Below, piece after piece: positions 1 through 10,384 of a stretch of DNA of 64,000 nt; the first letter of the stretch is position 1; the number at the start of each line of letters is the position of its first letter. The stretch spans positions 24,185,403-24,249,402 of the forward strand of contig NC_092878.1 of assembly GCF_028372415.1 (NCBI RefSeq), written 5' to 3'. This DNA comes from Notamacropus eugenii. Lineage: Eukaryota > Chordata > Mammalia > Diprotodontia > Macropodidae. The notes beneath the pieces were generated by a model that ran no database searches, was not told the origin of the DNA, and saw only the letters and a list, made by a program, of their open reading frames with translations. The translations under genes and the position numbers were made by a program.

Positions 1-115
1 AACAGTTATTTATTGAGTACCTGCCAGGCACTGTGGGGCAGAGTCAGAAGGGAAAAGAACGTTGATTGGCCTGGGTCTCTCAACAAAATAGAATTCTCTC
101 TAGGAGGAACTCATC
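1..115 (+). repeat. Ancient dispersed repeat fragment (tattgagtacctgccaggcactg motif)
   Basis: The opening bases carry the 'ttattgagtacctgccaggcactg' type motif seen in an old, widely dispersed mammalian repeat. Related pieces occur in this window near 27125, 32455, 45715, 49205 and 52130. The family is not resolved from sequence alone. No coding potential is apparent. Confidence 0.35.
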
Positions 116-399
116 ACTGGGGAAAGGGTAAGAACCTTGCAGAGGGATAATCCATAGTAAGAAGATCCCATAGTAAGAAGTTGGGCATTCTCCAGTAAAT
201 GGGCCCAATATACTGAGGGAAGCCCCAGAATGAGATGGGATGAGAAAGACAGTATGTCCCTTCTCATGTCCTATCATTTTCTCTTTGATATATTTATTCT
301 CAAATGCCTTTTCTGGAGAAAAGCAAAGTGTTTGTAAGTCTTGTCTTCATCCACTGGTTTAATGTATCCATTGGATTAAATCTTTAAGCCTCTCATCTT
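116..399. other. Repeat-poor sequence, nothing recognised
   Basis: AT-rich sequence without a recognisable gene or repeat. The minus-strand frame at 80-277 has no familiar motif and I do not support it as coding. Confidence 0.4.
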
Positions 400-1320
400 T
401 ATATTTCATTGAAATATATTAAGAGTTATACAGGTATTGAGCCCAATGACACTTTGATATCAACGGAGAAAGATTCTACAAGATGAAGGAGTTATTTAAT
501 GGATTTTTCAGTGACACTACATAACTTTATTTCAGCCATGTAATTCAAATGATTAATAAGATGCTTTGATGTCTTAGATTTAGGAGGCATACTTTGTTCT
601 TTTTAGTGAAAGGATAATGAGTGTAAGTCCAGGCAAAACCATAATGAATTTAAACTGTCCTGTAAGATGTTATGTATCATATCCATTCTTCTTGACTTTA
701 TTGAGTTGGTAGGATGTTTTAAGCAGAGAACAGTTTTTTATGTAGACATCAAATACTCAAACATTCCCTTTACACTTGGGTCAATTTTACATATTTGAAG
801 TAAATGAATAATCTGTGAGTGTGGAAATGAGTCAAAGGCTTTACAATAATCAACAAAAACGGTATAAATGTTGTGACACTTTTGAGTACGCTGTTCAGTA
901 ATTAGCAAATCAAAAATAAATTTGTTTAGATCCTCGAGATTTTTTTGGCACATTCCTTTTATCTCTCTGCCAATTTGTTGTTTTCTTGTACACGTTTGAA
1001 GATCTTGTTAGTGATGTAAGCCTTGAAGGCTTTGAACGAAGTACATAAACATATAATTGGAGTATGTTTGGAGGAGTTCATTGGTGCTGTTATCCTTTGG
1101 CAATAGATTTGTAACGATTTCAATTAAGAAAGACAGGAATAACCTTGAATCTGAGAGGAAGCTAGTAAAATGTCTTGCTAACATTCCATGCCAACAGTAA
1201 TGGATCTTATCTAGATTGAACACTTTCCAGTTTTTCAGGTAGGCTTGAGTTTGGGACGTGTCTCTTGACTTAAATGTTGTCATCCATAATATTAATACTG
1301 CTTGAAATTTCTGTTCTTTA
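400..1320 (-). pseudogene. Degenerate R4/Dong-like LINE reverse transcriptase
   Basis: Read on the minus strand, conceptual translation gives an ordered set of reverse-transcriptase blocks. A fingers segment ending 'NLLPKDNSTN' lies near 1080-1130. A palm A-like block 'FVDYCKAFDSFPHS' lies at about 818-857. A motif B-like block 'QDSLNSLWFCL' lies at 627-662. A 'NYMAE' at 530-548 stands where YMDD is expected. The AFDSxPHS and LWFCL signatures differ from L1 and from the CR1/L3 relics elsewhere in the window, and resemble the R4/Dong group of non-LTR retrotransposons. Stops and frame changes separate the blocks and the catalytic aspartates are gone, so this is an inactive relic. The longest intact piece is 71 codons (738-953). 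The clade assignment is inference. Confidence 0.6.
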
Positions 1321-1439
1321 TTTCATTCAAATGTATTTGATCTGAGTTTTCAATTGTTGGATTTCTTATGACCCCATAGATGACCGGAAATTTCTCTATC
1401 TTCCTTCTTTGAGGATTCTGTCTTACCCGGCAACTTCTT

Positions 1440-2505
1440 TAATTCTCAATTTTCTTCTTTTTTTAACTTTCATTTAGTATTTTATTTTTCCCTAGTTACA
1501 TGTAAAGACAATTTTTAACATTCGCTTTTAAAACTTTGAGTTACAAATTCTCCCCTCTCCTTCCTCCCCACCACTCCTCATTGAAAAGGCAAGCAATTTA
1601 ATATAGGTTATACAGGTGTAGTCATGAAAAATATATCCATAATAGTCATGTTGTGAAAGAAAACATAAAAATAAACTCCAGAACAATAGAGAAAAAAGTA
1701 TGCTTCAATCTGTATTCAGACACCATCGGTTCTTTCTCTAGGGAAGGATAGCATTTTTCATCATGAGTCTTTCAGAGTTGTCTTAGATTGTTGTACTACT
1801 AAGAATAGCTAAGTCATTCACAACTGATCATCTTACAATATAACTGTTATTTCGTATGTAGTACATTTTACATTGCATCAGCCCATGCAGGTCTTTCTAG
1901 CTTTTTCTCTCATCATTTCTGATAAACAATTGTGTTCTATCATGATGACATACCACAACTTGTTCAGCCATTCCACTATTGATCAATATCCTCTCAATTT
2001 CCAATTCTTTCTTCCACCTCCCCCCCTTGTCCCCCAAAGAGCTGCTAGAAATGTTTTTGTAAATATAGGTCTTTTTCCATTTTTGGGATATAGACCTAAT
2101 AGTGATATTGCTAGGTCAAAAGATATACATGGTTTTATAGGCCTTTGGGTATAGTTCCAAATTGCTCTACAGAATGGTTGAATCACTGCACAACTCTAAC
2201 AGGACATTAATGTCTCATTTTTTGCACATCCCCTCCAACACTTAGCATTTGCCTTTTTTATGCTAATAGCCAACCTAGTAGGTATGAGGTAGTACCTCAG
2301 AATTGTTTTAATTTGCATTTCCAGAATCAGTAGTGAGTTAGAATATTTTTTTCATGTGGTTATAGGTAGCTTTGATTACTTCATCTGAAAATTGATATCT
2401 TTTGATCATTAATCAATTGGGGAATGACTCTTATTTTTATAAATTTGACTCAGTTCTGTATATATTTGAGAAATGAGATCTTTATCAGAGGAACTTGCCT
2501 AAAAT
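1440..2505 (-). mobile_element. L1 3'-end fragment, antisense
   Basis: A T-rich run at 1455-1495 is the complement of an A-rich tail. It is followed by the marsupial L1 3' end read in antisense: 'gcaagcaatttaatatagg', 'gaatagctaagtcattcac', 'tgttcagccattcc' and 'tttaatttgcatttccag'. The same series recurs at 15525-17843, 30377-30808 and 57765-58616. The insertion is strongly 5'-truncated and carries no open ORF2. On the minus strand it is joined directly to the downstream end of the ORF1-only element at 2505-4050. Small frames across it are chance products. Confidence 0.8.
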
Positions 2506-4050
2506 TTTTTTTCAGTTACTATTACTAGCTGTGTTTTTCTCCATCCCATCCTCCCATTTATTCTGTTCTCTTTCTCTCCTTTTACTTTATCCCTGCTCAA
2601 AAGTGTTTTGCTCCTGAGTATCCCCTCCTCCAATCTACTCCCCCTTCAGTCACCACCACCCCTTCTCTTATCTTCTTCTCCTCCTCATTTCCTGTAGGGT
2701 AAGATAGATTTCTATACCTAGTTGTTTGTATATGTTATTGACTCTTTGAGGAAATTCTGATAAGAATAAGGTTCACTTACTCCTCGTCATCTCCCCCTTC
2801 CCTACCATTGTAAAAGTTTTTTCTTGCCTCTTTTGTGTGAGATAATTTGCCCCATTCTACCTCTCCCTTTCTCTTTCTCCCAGTACATTACTCTCCCTCA
2901 CCTTAATTTTATTTTTTAGGTATCATCCCTTTATATTCAAGTCATACCTGTGCCCACTGTCAATATATACTCCTTCTAACTACCCTCCTAATGAGAAAGA
3001 TTATATGAGTTACAAATATCATCTTCTCATGTAGGAATTTAAACAGTTTGAACTTATTAAGTCCCTTAGGATTTTCCTTTACTGTTTTCCCTTTCATACT
3101 CCTTTCTAATTTTTAAGGAATAATTTTCTTCAGTGAGCTTTTGGACCTCCTTTTCCATTACTCCAATTTTTCTTTTTAAAGCATTCTTCTTGTTCTTGGC
3201 TTTTGGGACCTCTTTTACCATTTAGTTTAGTCTGTTTTTTTAAGGTGCTATTTTCTTCAGAATGTTTTTGTGTCTTCTTTACCAAACTGTTGACTTGTTT
3301 TTCATGATTTTCTTGCATCACTCTCATTTCTCTTCCCAATTTTCCCTCTACCTCTCATACTTTATTTTCAATATCCTTTTTGAGCTCTTCCATGACCTGA
3401 GAACAATTCATATTTTTCTTGGAGGTTTTGGATGTGGGAGCTTTGACTTTGTTGTCTTCTTCTGAGTGTGTGTTTGAATCTTCCTTGTTAACATAATAAC
3501 TTTCTACAATCAGAGGTTTTTTTCCCCATTTTTTTGCCCATTTCCCCAGCCTCTTATAGGACTTTTAACTCTTTGATAAAGTAAGGGCTCTACTTCCAGC
3601 ATGGAGGGTGAACTGCCCCAAGCATCAAGGGTTTTGTGTGTCTGTTTTCAGAGGTAATACTACGGACCTGTAAGTTTTCAGTTTTTCTATTCTAAGTTGG
3701 TATGATTTAAGGAAAAGTGTTTACTCCTCTTCTGGCCTGTGCTCAGATATGTGAGTGATCACAAGAACTCTTTTCTGCCCTAGAACTGCGAGGAGGGTTC
3801 CCTCTCCATTGCTGACACATACTCTACTATGCCAGTGCTCCTCCTCACCCCAGGACTGTAACCCAGATCCAAGTATGGCCAAAGCAAGATAATCCTGTCT
3901 CAGTACCAGCAAAAGAGATCTCTGTATTCTCCTTCTGATTCGTTGTTCAATGAACTGAGAGCTCTGGAAGCAGCCATGCCCACTGTTGCTGCTGATTCAG
4001 TCATTCCCAAGACCTGTTAAGACTGGAATTCTGAGAAGTGGTCCTTGAGT
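2505..4050 (-). mobile_element. HAL1-like (ORF1-only L1) element, internally deleted, antisense
   Basis: On the minus strand the order is an L1-type 5'UTR (about 4050-3560), a broken ORF1 N-terminal part (3541-3120), then a purine-rich 3' region (about 3110-2505). The 3' region aligns by eye with 5780-6340 of the second HAL1-like copy in this window. No ORF2 lies between ORF1 and the 3' region. Compared with the second copy, the ORF1 RRM and C-terminal domains are missing, which implies an internal deletion of several hundred bases. The 3' side abuts an L1 3' end. I cannot tell whether this is one composite element or two insertions. Confidence 0.6.
3120..3541 (-). pseudogene. L1/HAL1 ORF1 N-terminal coiled-coil remnant
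   Basis: From a candidate ATG at 3541 (minus), 'MGKKMGKKTSD' is soon interrupted by stops and shifts. A 69-codon open piece at 3130-3339 is rich in E, K, Q and N with heptad-like spacing (for example 'ENHEKQVNSLVKKTQKHSEE'). This is the coiled-coil that trimerises ORF1p, an RNA-binding chaperone of L1 RNPs. The following RNA-recognition and C-terminal domains are absent. Non-functional. Confidence 0.65.
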
Positions 4051-4427
4051 CTGGTTCCATGTATTCCACTGGAGATCATAACCCTGATTTTAAAAGACTA
4101 CAATCACCAAAGTCAATACATTCTCTTCTAATATTTGACAGAGAAAAATCTTTTTAGGAACTTCACATGGTAGTATATGCAGCAACCACTACAATGTTTC
4201 ACTATAAGTGGACAGGTAGAGCTATCAAGGGAAATGCCTAAGAATTAGTGTCAAACATCACCATGGTAAAAGTGACTAGGGAGAACTACTAATGTTCTTC
4301 AGAAAAAAACATCTTGTTCAAGTCATTTAAGATGCAGATTCTGTTTTTCTTATCCATTTGTATTATCTCTGGAGTTTACATTAAGTGAAGATGTTCTCAT
4401 TTTCAGACCTCAGGATCTTCAAGTTTT
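4051..4427. other. Short unassigned stretch between two L1-like elements
   Basis: Mixed sequence between the 5' side of one HAL1-like element and the target-site duplication of the next. No repeat or gene recognised. The proximal part could still belong to the 5'UTR of the element at 2505-4050. Confidence 0.35.
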
Positions 4428-4443
4428 CTCTCTTTAGATTTTA
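4428..4443. repeat. 16-bp target-site duplication, left copy
   Basis: The 16 bases ctctctttagatttta are identical to 8028-8043. They bracket the 3.58-kb element between them, as expected for target-primed reverse transcription. Confidence 0.85.
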
Positions 4444-5445
4444 TTTCATTTTTATTAGTTTTTATTTTTATTTTTCATTTTTAACATAGTTCATATCACG
4501 TAAAACAATTCCAACTTTTGGTCAGGTGATACTTCTTTTAAAGCATTTACAATATAGACCAAAAATGAATTTTTTTTAACATTAACCAACTGAAACACAC
4601 ATAATAACTATGTATACTAACTTCATAAGTCGTTGACCTAATTGTCTCCACATTATTACTAAGAATTAAAGGACCCTGACTTATTGTTGTTGGTCTAAAG
4701 TTCTAAGCCTAGTAGCTTAATTTTAGACTTGACCTCGGATGTTCCCCTACCAACAATCTATAATTTAATAGATCTGATATTAAGCTTCTGACTATAGGAA
4801 ATTGCCACTAAGAGTAGGGACATTGCAGGGAAACAATATCTCCTCAACTTCATGTCAGTTCCAGGCAGGAGCAGATTTTCAACTTGCGTTTAGTGAGGCT
4901 TAAAGTCTGCCAAGTATCAGTGGGGAAATTGAGTCAGGAGAATCCTACCTCAGCCCAGGTTGAAAAGCTGCTGCCCCACCCTTTCCATGAGATCACCTTT
5001 TGCAGTTCATACTAGTATCTCACAGGCTTACTGGCATCATGGATTGGAGGCTCAGAGTGCCTTTGCTGCTAACCATACCTGGAGTTAGACCCAGAGAACA
5101 GTCACTTAATAGTCCCATAGCATCTAAAAACTAGCAAGTTCCAATAACCAGGTTCCAAATATGATTATAATTTCACTTTGGCTAAGGAACATCTTCTCAG
5201 GCAAGTCTTAAGTAGCTTCCATGCCTTTCATGTTCTAGTTCCTGATTAAGTAACAATCATAAAATCAAATTTACCATTAAAATCTTAACCTTTCCATCAA
5301 TGGCAAATTTTACCCAAAGTTACCTGCCTCTAGGAAACTTAGACTAAAATCCTTTTCCCCAAACTAAAGATGTCTCTGATTTAGTCTCAGTAATTAATTC
5401 AGTCAATTGTTTTAATACTAATTGCTTTTCCATCAGTTTGTAACA
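4444..5445 (-). other. Unassigned 3' segment inside the TSD-bounded element
   Basis: This ~1 kb lies within the direct repeats but lacks the L1 3' motifs seen elsewhere. On the minus strand it ends in an A-rich stretch with several aataaa-like hexamers (4444-4490), as a reverse-transcribed 3' end would. It may be the family's own 3'UTR, a 3' transduction of flanking DNA, a template-switch chimera, or a later insertion such as an LTR. I see no coding frame in it. Confidence 0.5.
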
Positions 5446-6193
5446 CGTCCAATTTTTCTCCCCATCTCTCCCCTCCCCCACCCCCTAATACCTTGCATTT
5501 TGATTACCCCTTCCTTCAAGGCATCCTCCCTTCTATCATACCCCACCCTTCTCTTATCCCCATCTTCTCTCTTTTCTTGTAGGGCAAGATAAATTTCTAT
5601 ACCCCATTCCCTGTGTTTCTTAGTTTCCTGGTTATATGCAATAATAATTCTCAACATTCGTTTCTAATACTTTGAATTCCAACTTCTCTCCTTCCCTCCC
5701 TACCCATCCCCACTGAGAAGGCAAGCAATTCAATACACACTAAATACGTGTCATTTTGCAAAAGACTTCCATAATAATAATGTTATGTAATGCCAACTAT
5801 GTTGCCCTCTATCCTACTCTATCTCCCCTTATTTTTTTTATTCTCTCATTTGAGCTTATCCCTTCCCAAAAGTGTTTATTTCTAGTTACTCCCTTCTCCC
5901 ATTTGCCCTCCCTTCTGTCATTCCCCTCATCCCACTTGTTGCCTCCTCGTCTACTTTCCTATAGCATAAGATAGATTTTCATACCAAATTTAGTGAGCAT
6001 GTTATTCCCTCCTTAAGCTATATGTGGAGAGAGTAGCTTCACTTTTCCCCTCTCCCCTTCTCCCTTTTCCCCTCCATTGAACAAGATTTTTCTTTATCTC
6101 TTTTATGAGTTATAGCCTGCCCAGTGTTTTCCTCCCTCACCCCTTAATTTTTATTTTTTTTGTCAATATCATCTCTTCTGATTCAACACAACC

Positions 6194-6200
<7 letters not shown>

Positions 6201-6240
<40 letters not shown>
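6201..6240. repeat. (TG)20 microsatellite
   Basis: Forty bases of uninterrupted TG inside the purine-rich 3' part of the HAL1-like element (CA on the element's sense strand). The paired frames reading VCVCV and THTHT across it are artefacts. Confidence 0.95.
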
Positions 6241-6244
<4 letters not shown>

Positions 6245-6369
6245 TACAATCCCTCCACCTATCCAAATACTGAGAAAAGTCTCAGGAGTTATAAATATTT
6301 TCTTTCCATGTAGGAATGTAAACAGTTCAGCTTTAGAAAGTCTTATCACTTCTCTTTTCTGTTTACTTT

Positions 6370-7416
6370 GTCATGTTTCTCTTGATTCTTGTGTTTGAAA
6401 GTCAAATTTTCTCTTCAGTTCTGGTCTTTTCATCATGAATGCTTGAAAGTCCTCTTTATCATCTAAGGACCATTTATTCCCTTGAAGTATTATACTCAGT
6501 ATTGCTGGGTAGGTGATTCTTGGTTTTAAATGCAGTTCCTTTGACTTATGAAATATCCTATTTCAAGCCCTTCAATCCCTTAATGTAGAAGCTGCCAGAT
6601 CCTGTGTTATCCTGATTGTATTTCCACAGTACTTGAATTTTTTCTTTCTAGCTGCTTGCAGTATTTTCTTCTTGACTTGGGAACTCTGAAATTTGGCCAC
6701 AATATTCCTAGGAGTTTCTCTTTTCGAGTCTCTTTAAGGAGGTGATTGGTGGATTCTTTCAATATTTATTTTGCCCTCTGGTTCTAGAATATCAGGGCAG
6801 ATTTCTTGGATAATTTCATGGAAGATGATGCCTAGGCTCTTTTTTTGATCATGGCTTTCAGGTAGTCCCATAATTTCTAAATTGTCTCTCTTGGATCTAC
6901 TTTCCAAGTCAGTTGTTTTTCCAATGAGATGTTTCACATTAGCTTCTATTTTTTCAAACTTTTGGTTTTGTTTTTAATTGCTGGGTTTATCTCAGTCATT
7001 CATTTCCCTTAACTCAATTCTCTCTATCAGAGAACTATTTGGTTCAGTGAGCTTTTGAAACTTCTACTCCATTTGACTAATTTTGCTTTTTAATTCTTCC
7101 TTCTCCTCATTGGCTTTTTGGATCTCTTTTTCCAACTGAGTTACCCTCTTTTTTTTTTTTTGAGTTGCCCTGTTTTTAAAGGTATTATTTTCCTCAGCAT
7201 TTTTTTGGCTCTCCTTTAGTGAGCTGCTAACCTGCCTTTCAAGCTCCTCCACTACCTGGGCTTAGTTTAAGTTTACTTTGGTGGCCCTGGAGGCAAGGGT
7301 CTTAACTTTCTGTGACAGTAAGCCTTGTTCTTCCCCATCTGAAAGGATGGGAGGAGACACCTGTTCACCAGGAAAGTAACCTTCTATGGTCTTATTTTTT
7401 TACCTTTTTTGGGCAT
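6370..7416 (-). pseudogene. L1/HAL1 ORF1 pseudogene (ORF1p-like)
   Basis: A candidate start at 7416 gives 'MPKKGKKIRP' followed at once by a stop. Downstream a coiled-coil piece (7064-7252, 'LKESQKNAEENNTFKNRA') leads to the RRM signature 'RDNLEIMGLPESHDQKKS' (within 6734-6937), the counterpart of the L1 ORF1p 'RRNNL.I.GIPE' block. Past a frame break, 'PRITYPA'-like and 'FQAFMMKRPELKRKF' residues match the ORF1p C-terminal domain, ending near 6370. All three domains are represented but at least two stops or shifts break the frame. The family's role is nucleic-acid chaperone and RNP coat for L1-type retrotransposition. No ORF2 follows. Confidence 0.7.
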
Positions 7417-8027
7417 TTTCCCAGTCACTTACTTGACTTCTGAATCCTTTCTCAAGAGATTTGACTCAGCTGCTCTATTCCCCTGGGCTTTGGGTGGGGG
7501 CGGGGCTGTCACTCAGGGCTAAGGCTTTGATTAGCTATTCCCTACCACCAGAGGCTGTAAGCTCAGCTGCCTGGACAATGGACCCAGGTTGCTTCCTGGC
7601 CACTGTAGATGCTTGCAGTCTGCTGCCGCTGCCTCTGCCATTGCCTAGGACTATTGCTGGAGGAACCGCTTCCCTTCTTGCCCAGTTGGGAAAGCCCTCC
7701 CACACTGACCTTTGGAGCTTTCTTTGTTGCTTGTGGGTTGAGGTATCTGGGACCCTCTCTGCTGGGAACTCTGCCCCAGAGGTCTGTTCAGGTTTCCTCC
7801 CAGTGGCACATGGTCAGGGCTGGGCTCTGCTCTGCTCAGCGTCCCATGAGATAGACCTTTCCTGTCGGCCTTCTAGGTTACCTTTGGCTGGAAACCTCTT
7901 TCACTCTGTTGTTCTATGGCTTCTGCTGCTCTAGAGTTTGTTGAAAGTCATTTTTTACAGGTAATTTGTGGGCTGTGGGGGAAGCGCTAGAGTATATGCA
8001 TCCTTCTACTCCGCCATCTTGGCTCTG
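7417..8027 (-). promoter_or_regulatory. L1/HAL1-type 5'UTR with YY1-like site
   Basis: GC-richer sequence upstream of ORF1 in the element's orientation. The minus strand starts 'cagagccaagatggcggag', whose core 'caagatggcgg' (8011-8021) matches the YY1 motif that positions transcription start in L1 5'UTRs. The plus-strand open frame at 7461-7934 (157 codons) is antisense to this region and has no protein-family features. Promoter activity is inferred from the family. Confidence 0.5.
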
Positions 8028-8043
8028 CTCTCTTTAGATTTTA
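8028..8043. repeat. 16-bp target-site duplication, right copy
   Basis: Perfect match to 4428-4443. Defines the 5' boundary of the HAL1-like insertion. Confidence 0.85.
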
Positions 8044-8065
8044 GTAACTGCTCAATTTCTTCCTT

Positions 8066-8165
8066 ATTCTTCCTTCCTTCCTTCCTTCCTTCCTTCCTTC
8101 CTTCCTTCCTTCCTTCCTTCCTTCCTTCCTTCCTTCCTTCCTTCCGTCCTTCCTTCCTTCCTTCA
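8066..8165. repeat. (TTCC)n microsatellite
   Basis: About 100 bases of tandem TTCC with a single TCCG variant near 8145. The plus-strand frame reading repeated LPSF across it is an artefact. Confidence 0.95.
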
Positions 8166-8574
8166 TATGTGTAGATAATAAAAATAACAAAAATTTAAAT
8201 TCAAATTGTATATACTGTACACGAGCAAATTACAAGTACACTTCTTAACCATTAAGTACAACTTTCCTCAGTTTAATACATGAGCTCGTTATCTCTCCCT
8301 CCTATATGTTTCCCCTTTTGTAACTATATACTCAGATAATTCTCCTTTTTGCTAGATAATTTACTAATTCTCCTCCTTGCTCTTCATTCACTCATTTCCC
8401 CACTTTTTATTTTACTTTTTTTCTCACTTTTCCTTCATCTAATTCTTCACTGAATCATAGCTATCTTGCCTTTTTTTCATGCTTCCTGCTTTTGAGCCAG
8501 CTATGGGTGATTGGTCTCTGTTTTTTGTCTCTCTGATTCTGCTGTCAATTGATTTAGGACTATGAGTTATATTT
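8166..8574. other. Repeat-poor AT-rich stretch
   Basis: AT-rich sequence then pyrimidine-rich sequence. No gene or clear repeat seen. Confidence 0.35.
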
Positions 8575-8735
8575 GGGACCTTTGAAATCAACTAGTTTAG
8601 TCCCTTCATTTAAAAATGGTAATAATTTATAATTATACAGCATAAAGTATATTGGAGGAAACTGAGACCCAGAGCAGGTTCAGTGTTTTGCCCAAGGTCA
8701 CATGGATAACAAGTAGCATGTCTGTCTTATTAAAA
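8575..8735 (-). repeat. MIR-type CORE-SINE fragment, antisense
   Basis: Contains 'gaggaaactgagacccag' and 'tgcccaaggtcacatgg', the antisense core of MIR-type SINEs. Diverged and truncated. Confidence 0.6.
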
Positions 8736-8824
8736 CATTAGTATCCCTAAAACCCACATTTGCAAGAGTATACATTACATCAATTCTTATCTAGAACAAA
8801 ACAATTCAATTTTAATGCATTTGT

Positions 8825-8905
8825 AATTAGTTTAGCACACTACCTCCAGCACCTAGAAAAGTACCTGGCACAGAGTAGATATTAATAAATGCTTGTTGGT
8901 TGATT
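8825..8905 (+). repeat. L2 LINE 3' end
   Basis: The phrase 'cctggcacagagtagatatt' followed by aataaatgcttgttgg is the hallmark 3' terminus of L2. Only the last ~80 bases remain. Confidence 0.65.
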
Positions 8906-8994
8906 GCTAAGTTCCGGAGCTCATGACTCCATCTCAGTGCCATCCATACCATGAGAAAGGTATCCACCTCTTTCCTCTGTTTCATCTCTTAAGG

Positions 8995-9155
8995 TCATAG
9001 CCATAGATTTCAAGCTGGATGGAACTAGTGCATAACTGTCATTTTACAGATAAGGGAAACAGAAGCCCATTTGTCCAAGGTGACACAGGCATTAAGTTGT
9101 TATAGATGGGATATGAACTAGGATCCTCTGACTTGAAAATCAAGTTTCTTTTTGT
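8995..9155 (-). repeat. MIR-type CORE-SINE fragment, antisense
   Basis: 'cattttacagataagggaaac' type core followed by 'ccaaggtgacacaggc' and 'atatgaactaggatcctctg' gives the antisense MIR order. Confidence 0.6.
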
Positions 9156-9179
9156 TGATCTGATAAGAATTAGCACACA

Positions 9180-9215
9180 TCACACAAACGCCCGCGCGCG
9201 CACACACACACACAT
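9180..9215. repeat. CA/CG alternating purine-pyrimidine tract
   Basis: An alternating CA tract including 'cgcgcgcg' (9194-9201). CpG runs are scarce in this window. Confidence 0.85.
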
Positions 9216-9689
9216 ACCACATTTCTGAGAACATCCATCTGTTCTGACCCAAAGTTAAACTATATAGATGATGTCACCCAATCTGTTGCTTTCTTGGCCC
9301 CTCCACCTGTTTCTTGTCTTTGACACTCCCCTTTCTCCTGTGATGGTGTTCTGTTGTCAGAGTGCCCGCCCTTGGATCCTTTGAACTGAAGATACTGACT
9401 TCCTGCCTGGCTACTCCCCTACCATGTACTGCCAAACTTCCCAGACATTTTACCCAAATGGCCAGACTACCTCCAATTATCCATGACTGAGATCCTTCCA
9501 GATTGCCTGCCCTACCTACCTAGTGGGTCTGTTTAGCCTCTGAATTCTGGCAATCTCAGTTCTGGCTCATCCATCCTGCTACTGCTATTACCTGAGCTCC
9601 AGTACTGACAGTACCAGAGTAATTGGTATTTATACTGATGGCCCCAAGCCATCCAGAAGAGGTTAGAATAAGTTCATTCCCTCTCTTCC
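9216..9689. other. Repeat-poor sequence
   Basis: Moderately GC-rich sequence without a clear family assignment. It could be the 5' extension of the adjacent L2 piece. The 67-codon minus frame at 9556-9759 has no recognisable motif. Confidence 0.35.
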
Positions 9690-9904
9690 TTGGAGCTTCC
9701 CTGACCATCCCAGGCCATAACACTCTTTCCTCTCTCTCAACACCTATAGCATTTGTCACCTTACAATCAAAATTATGTCTTCCTTGTTTTTTTTTTTAAT
9801 ATGAATATATCCTACCTCTAAATGGTTTGCAAGTTCATTGAAAGAAGATGGTCTTATACTCTCTGTATTATTCCCCCCATCCCCAACTAGTCTCCAGCAT
9901 AATG
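9690..9904 (+). repeat. L2 LINE fragment
   Basis: 'catttgtcacctta', 'gcaagttcattgaaagaagatgg' type and 'ctccagcataatgcata' segments follow the usual L2 3'-end order (tail region before the aataaatg terminus). Confidence 0.5.
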
Positions 9905-10175
9905 CATAATAATGGTAGCAATGACACTGGTGGTAATTATAACTAACATCTTTCTGAGTGCTTTAAAGTTTGCAGAATGCTCTACAAATATTATCTCATT
10001 TTATCCTTACAACAGCTCTGGGAGGTGGGTACTATTGTTATCCCTGTTCTAGAGTTGAAGAAACTGAGGAAGACAGAGATCAAATGATTTGCTAAAAATG
10101 ACATATCAATGAGACTAGATTTGAACTCAGGTCTCTAGGTCCACCACTACACCACTTGGAGACCTCTTGATTCTA
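9905..10175 (-). repeat. MIR-type CORE-SINE, antisense
   Basis: Runs from 'ctttaaagtttgcagaatgc' through 'tatctcattttatccttac', 'ctgggaggtgggtactattg' and 'gatttgaactcaggtctc', an almost complete antisense MIR. Confidence 0.75.
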
Positions 10176-10384
10176 GTAGACTCTCAAAACATTTCCATAT
10201 TGATTGAATATTACTGATTATGAAATAAAAGAATATATGTTTCTTTGAACAGTCTTTTAAAATATGATTTTGAATTTGCTTAAGGTCCAGGAACTTAATT
10301 TGGGCCAAGATTTTTCATCTTCTTTCTTTTCTCCCTTCCTACTGACCTATCTCCATCCATTCTTCTTAAAAAAAAATAAATGGG

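Larger units (their letters stand above)
4444..8027 (-). mobile_element. Complete HAL1-like (ORF1-only) insertion with long 3' segment
   Basis: A 3584-bp insertion lies between identical 16-bp direct repeats. On the minus strand it starts with 'cagagccaagatggcggag', the recognisable start of marsupial L1-type 5'UTRs, so the copy appears 5'-complete. Next come a ~0.6-kb 5'UTR, a broken ORF1 (7416 to about 6370) and a purine-rich region to about 5445, interrupted by (CA)20. A ~1-kb segment that does not resemble L1 follows, ending in an A-rich tail at 4444-4490. No ORF2 is present, which fits half-L1 (HAL1) elements mobilised in trans by L1. Multiple disabling changes mark it as old. The calls 'HAL1' and '5'-complete' are inference from structure. 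Confidence 0.72.

Noticed and set aside
1873-2186. Overlapping plus and minus frames near 2 kb
   Set aside because: Both lie in an antisense L1 3' end and are chance products.
6105-6398. Plus frame with VCVCV and minus frame with THTHT
   Set aside because: Both cross (TG)20 inside a retroelement.
7461-7934. Longest open frame (157 codons, plus strand)
   Set aside because: Antisense to the L1/HAL1 5'UTR; leucine- and proline-rich with no family features.
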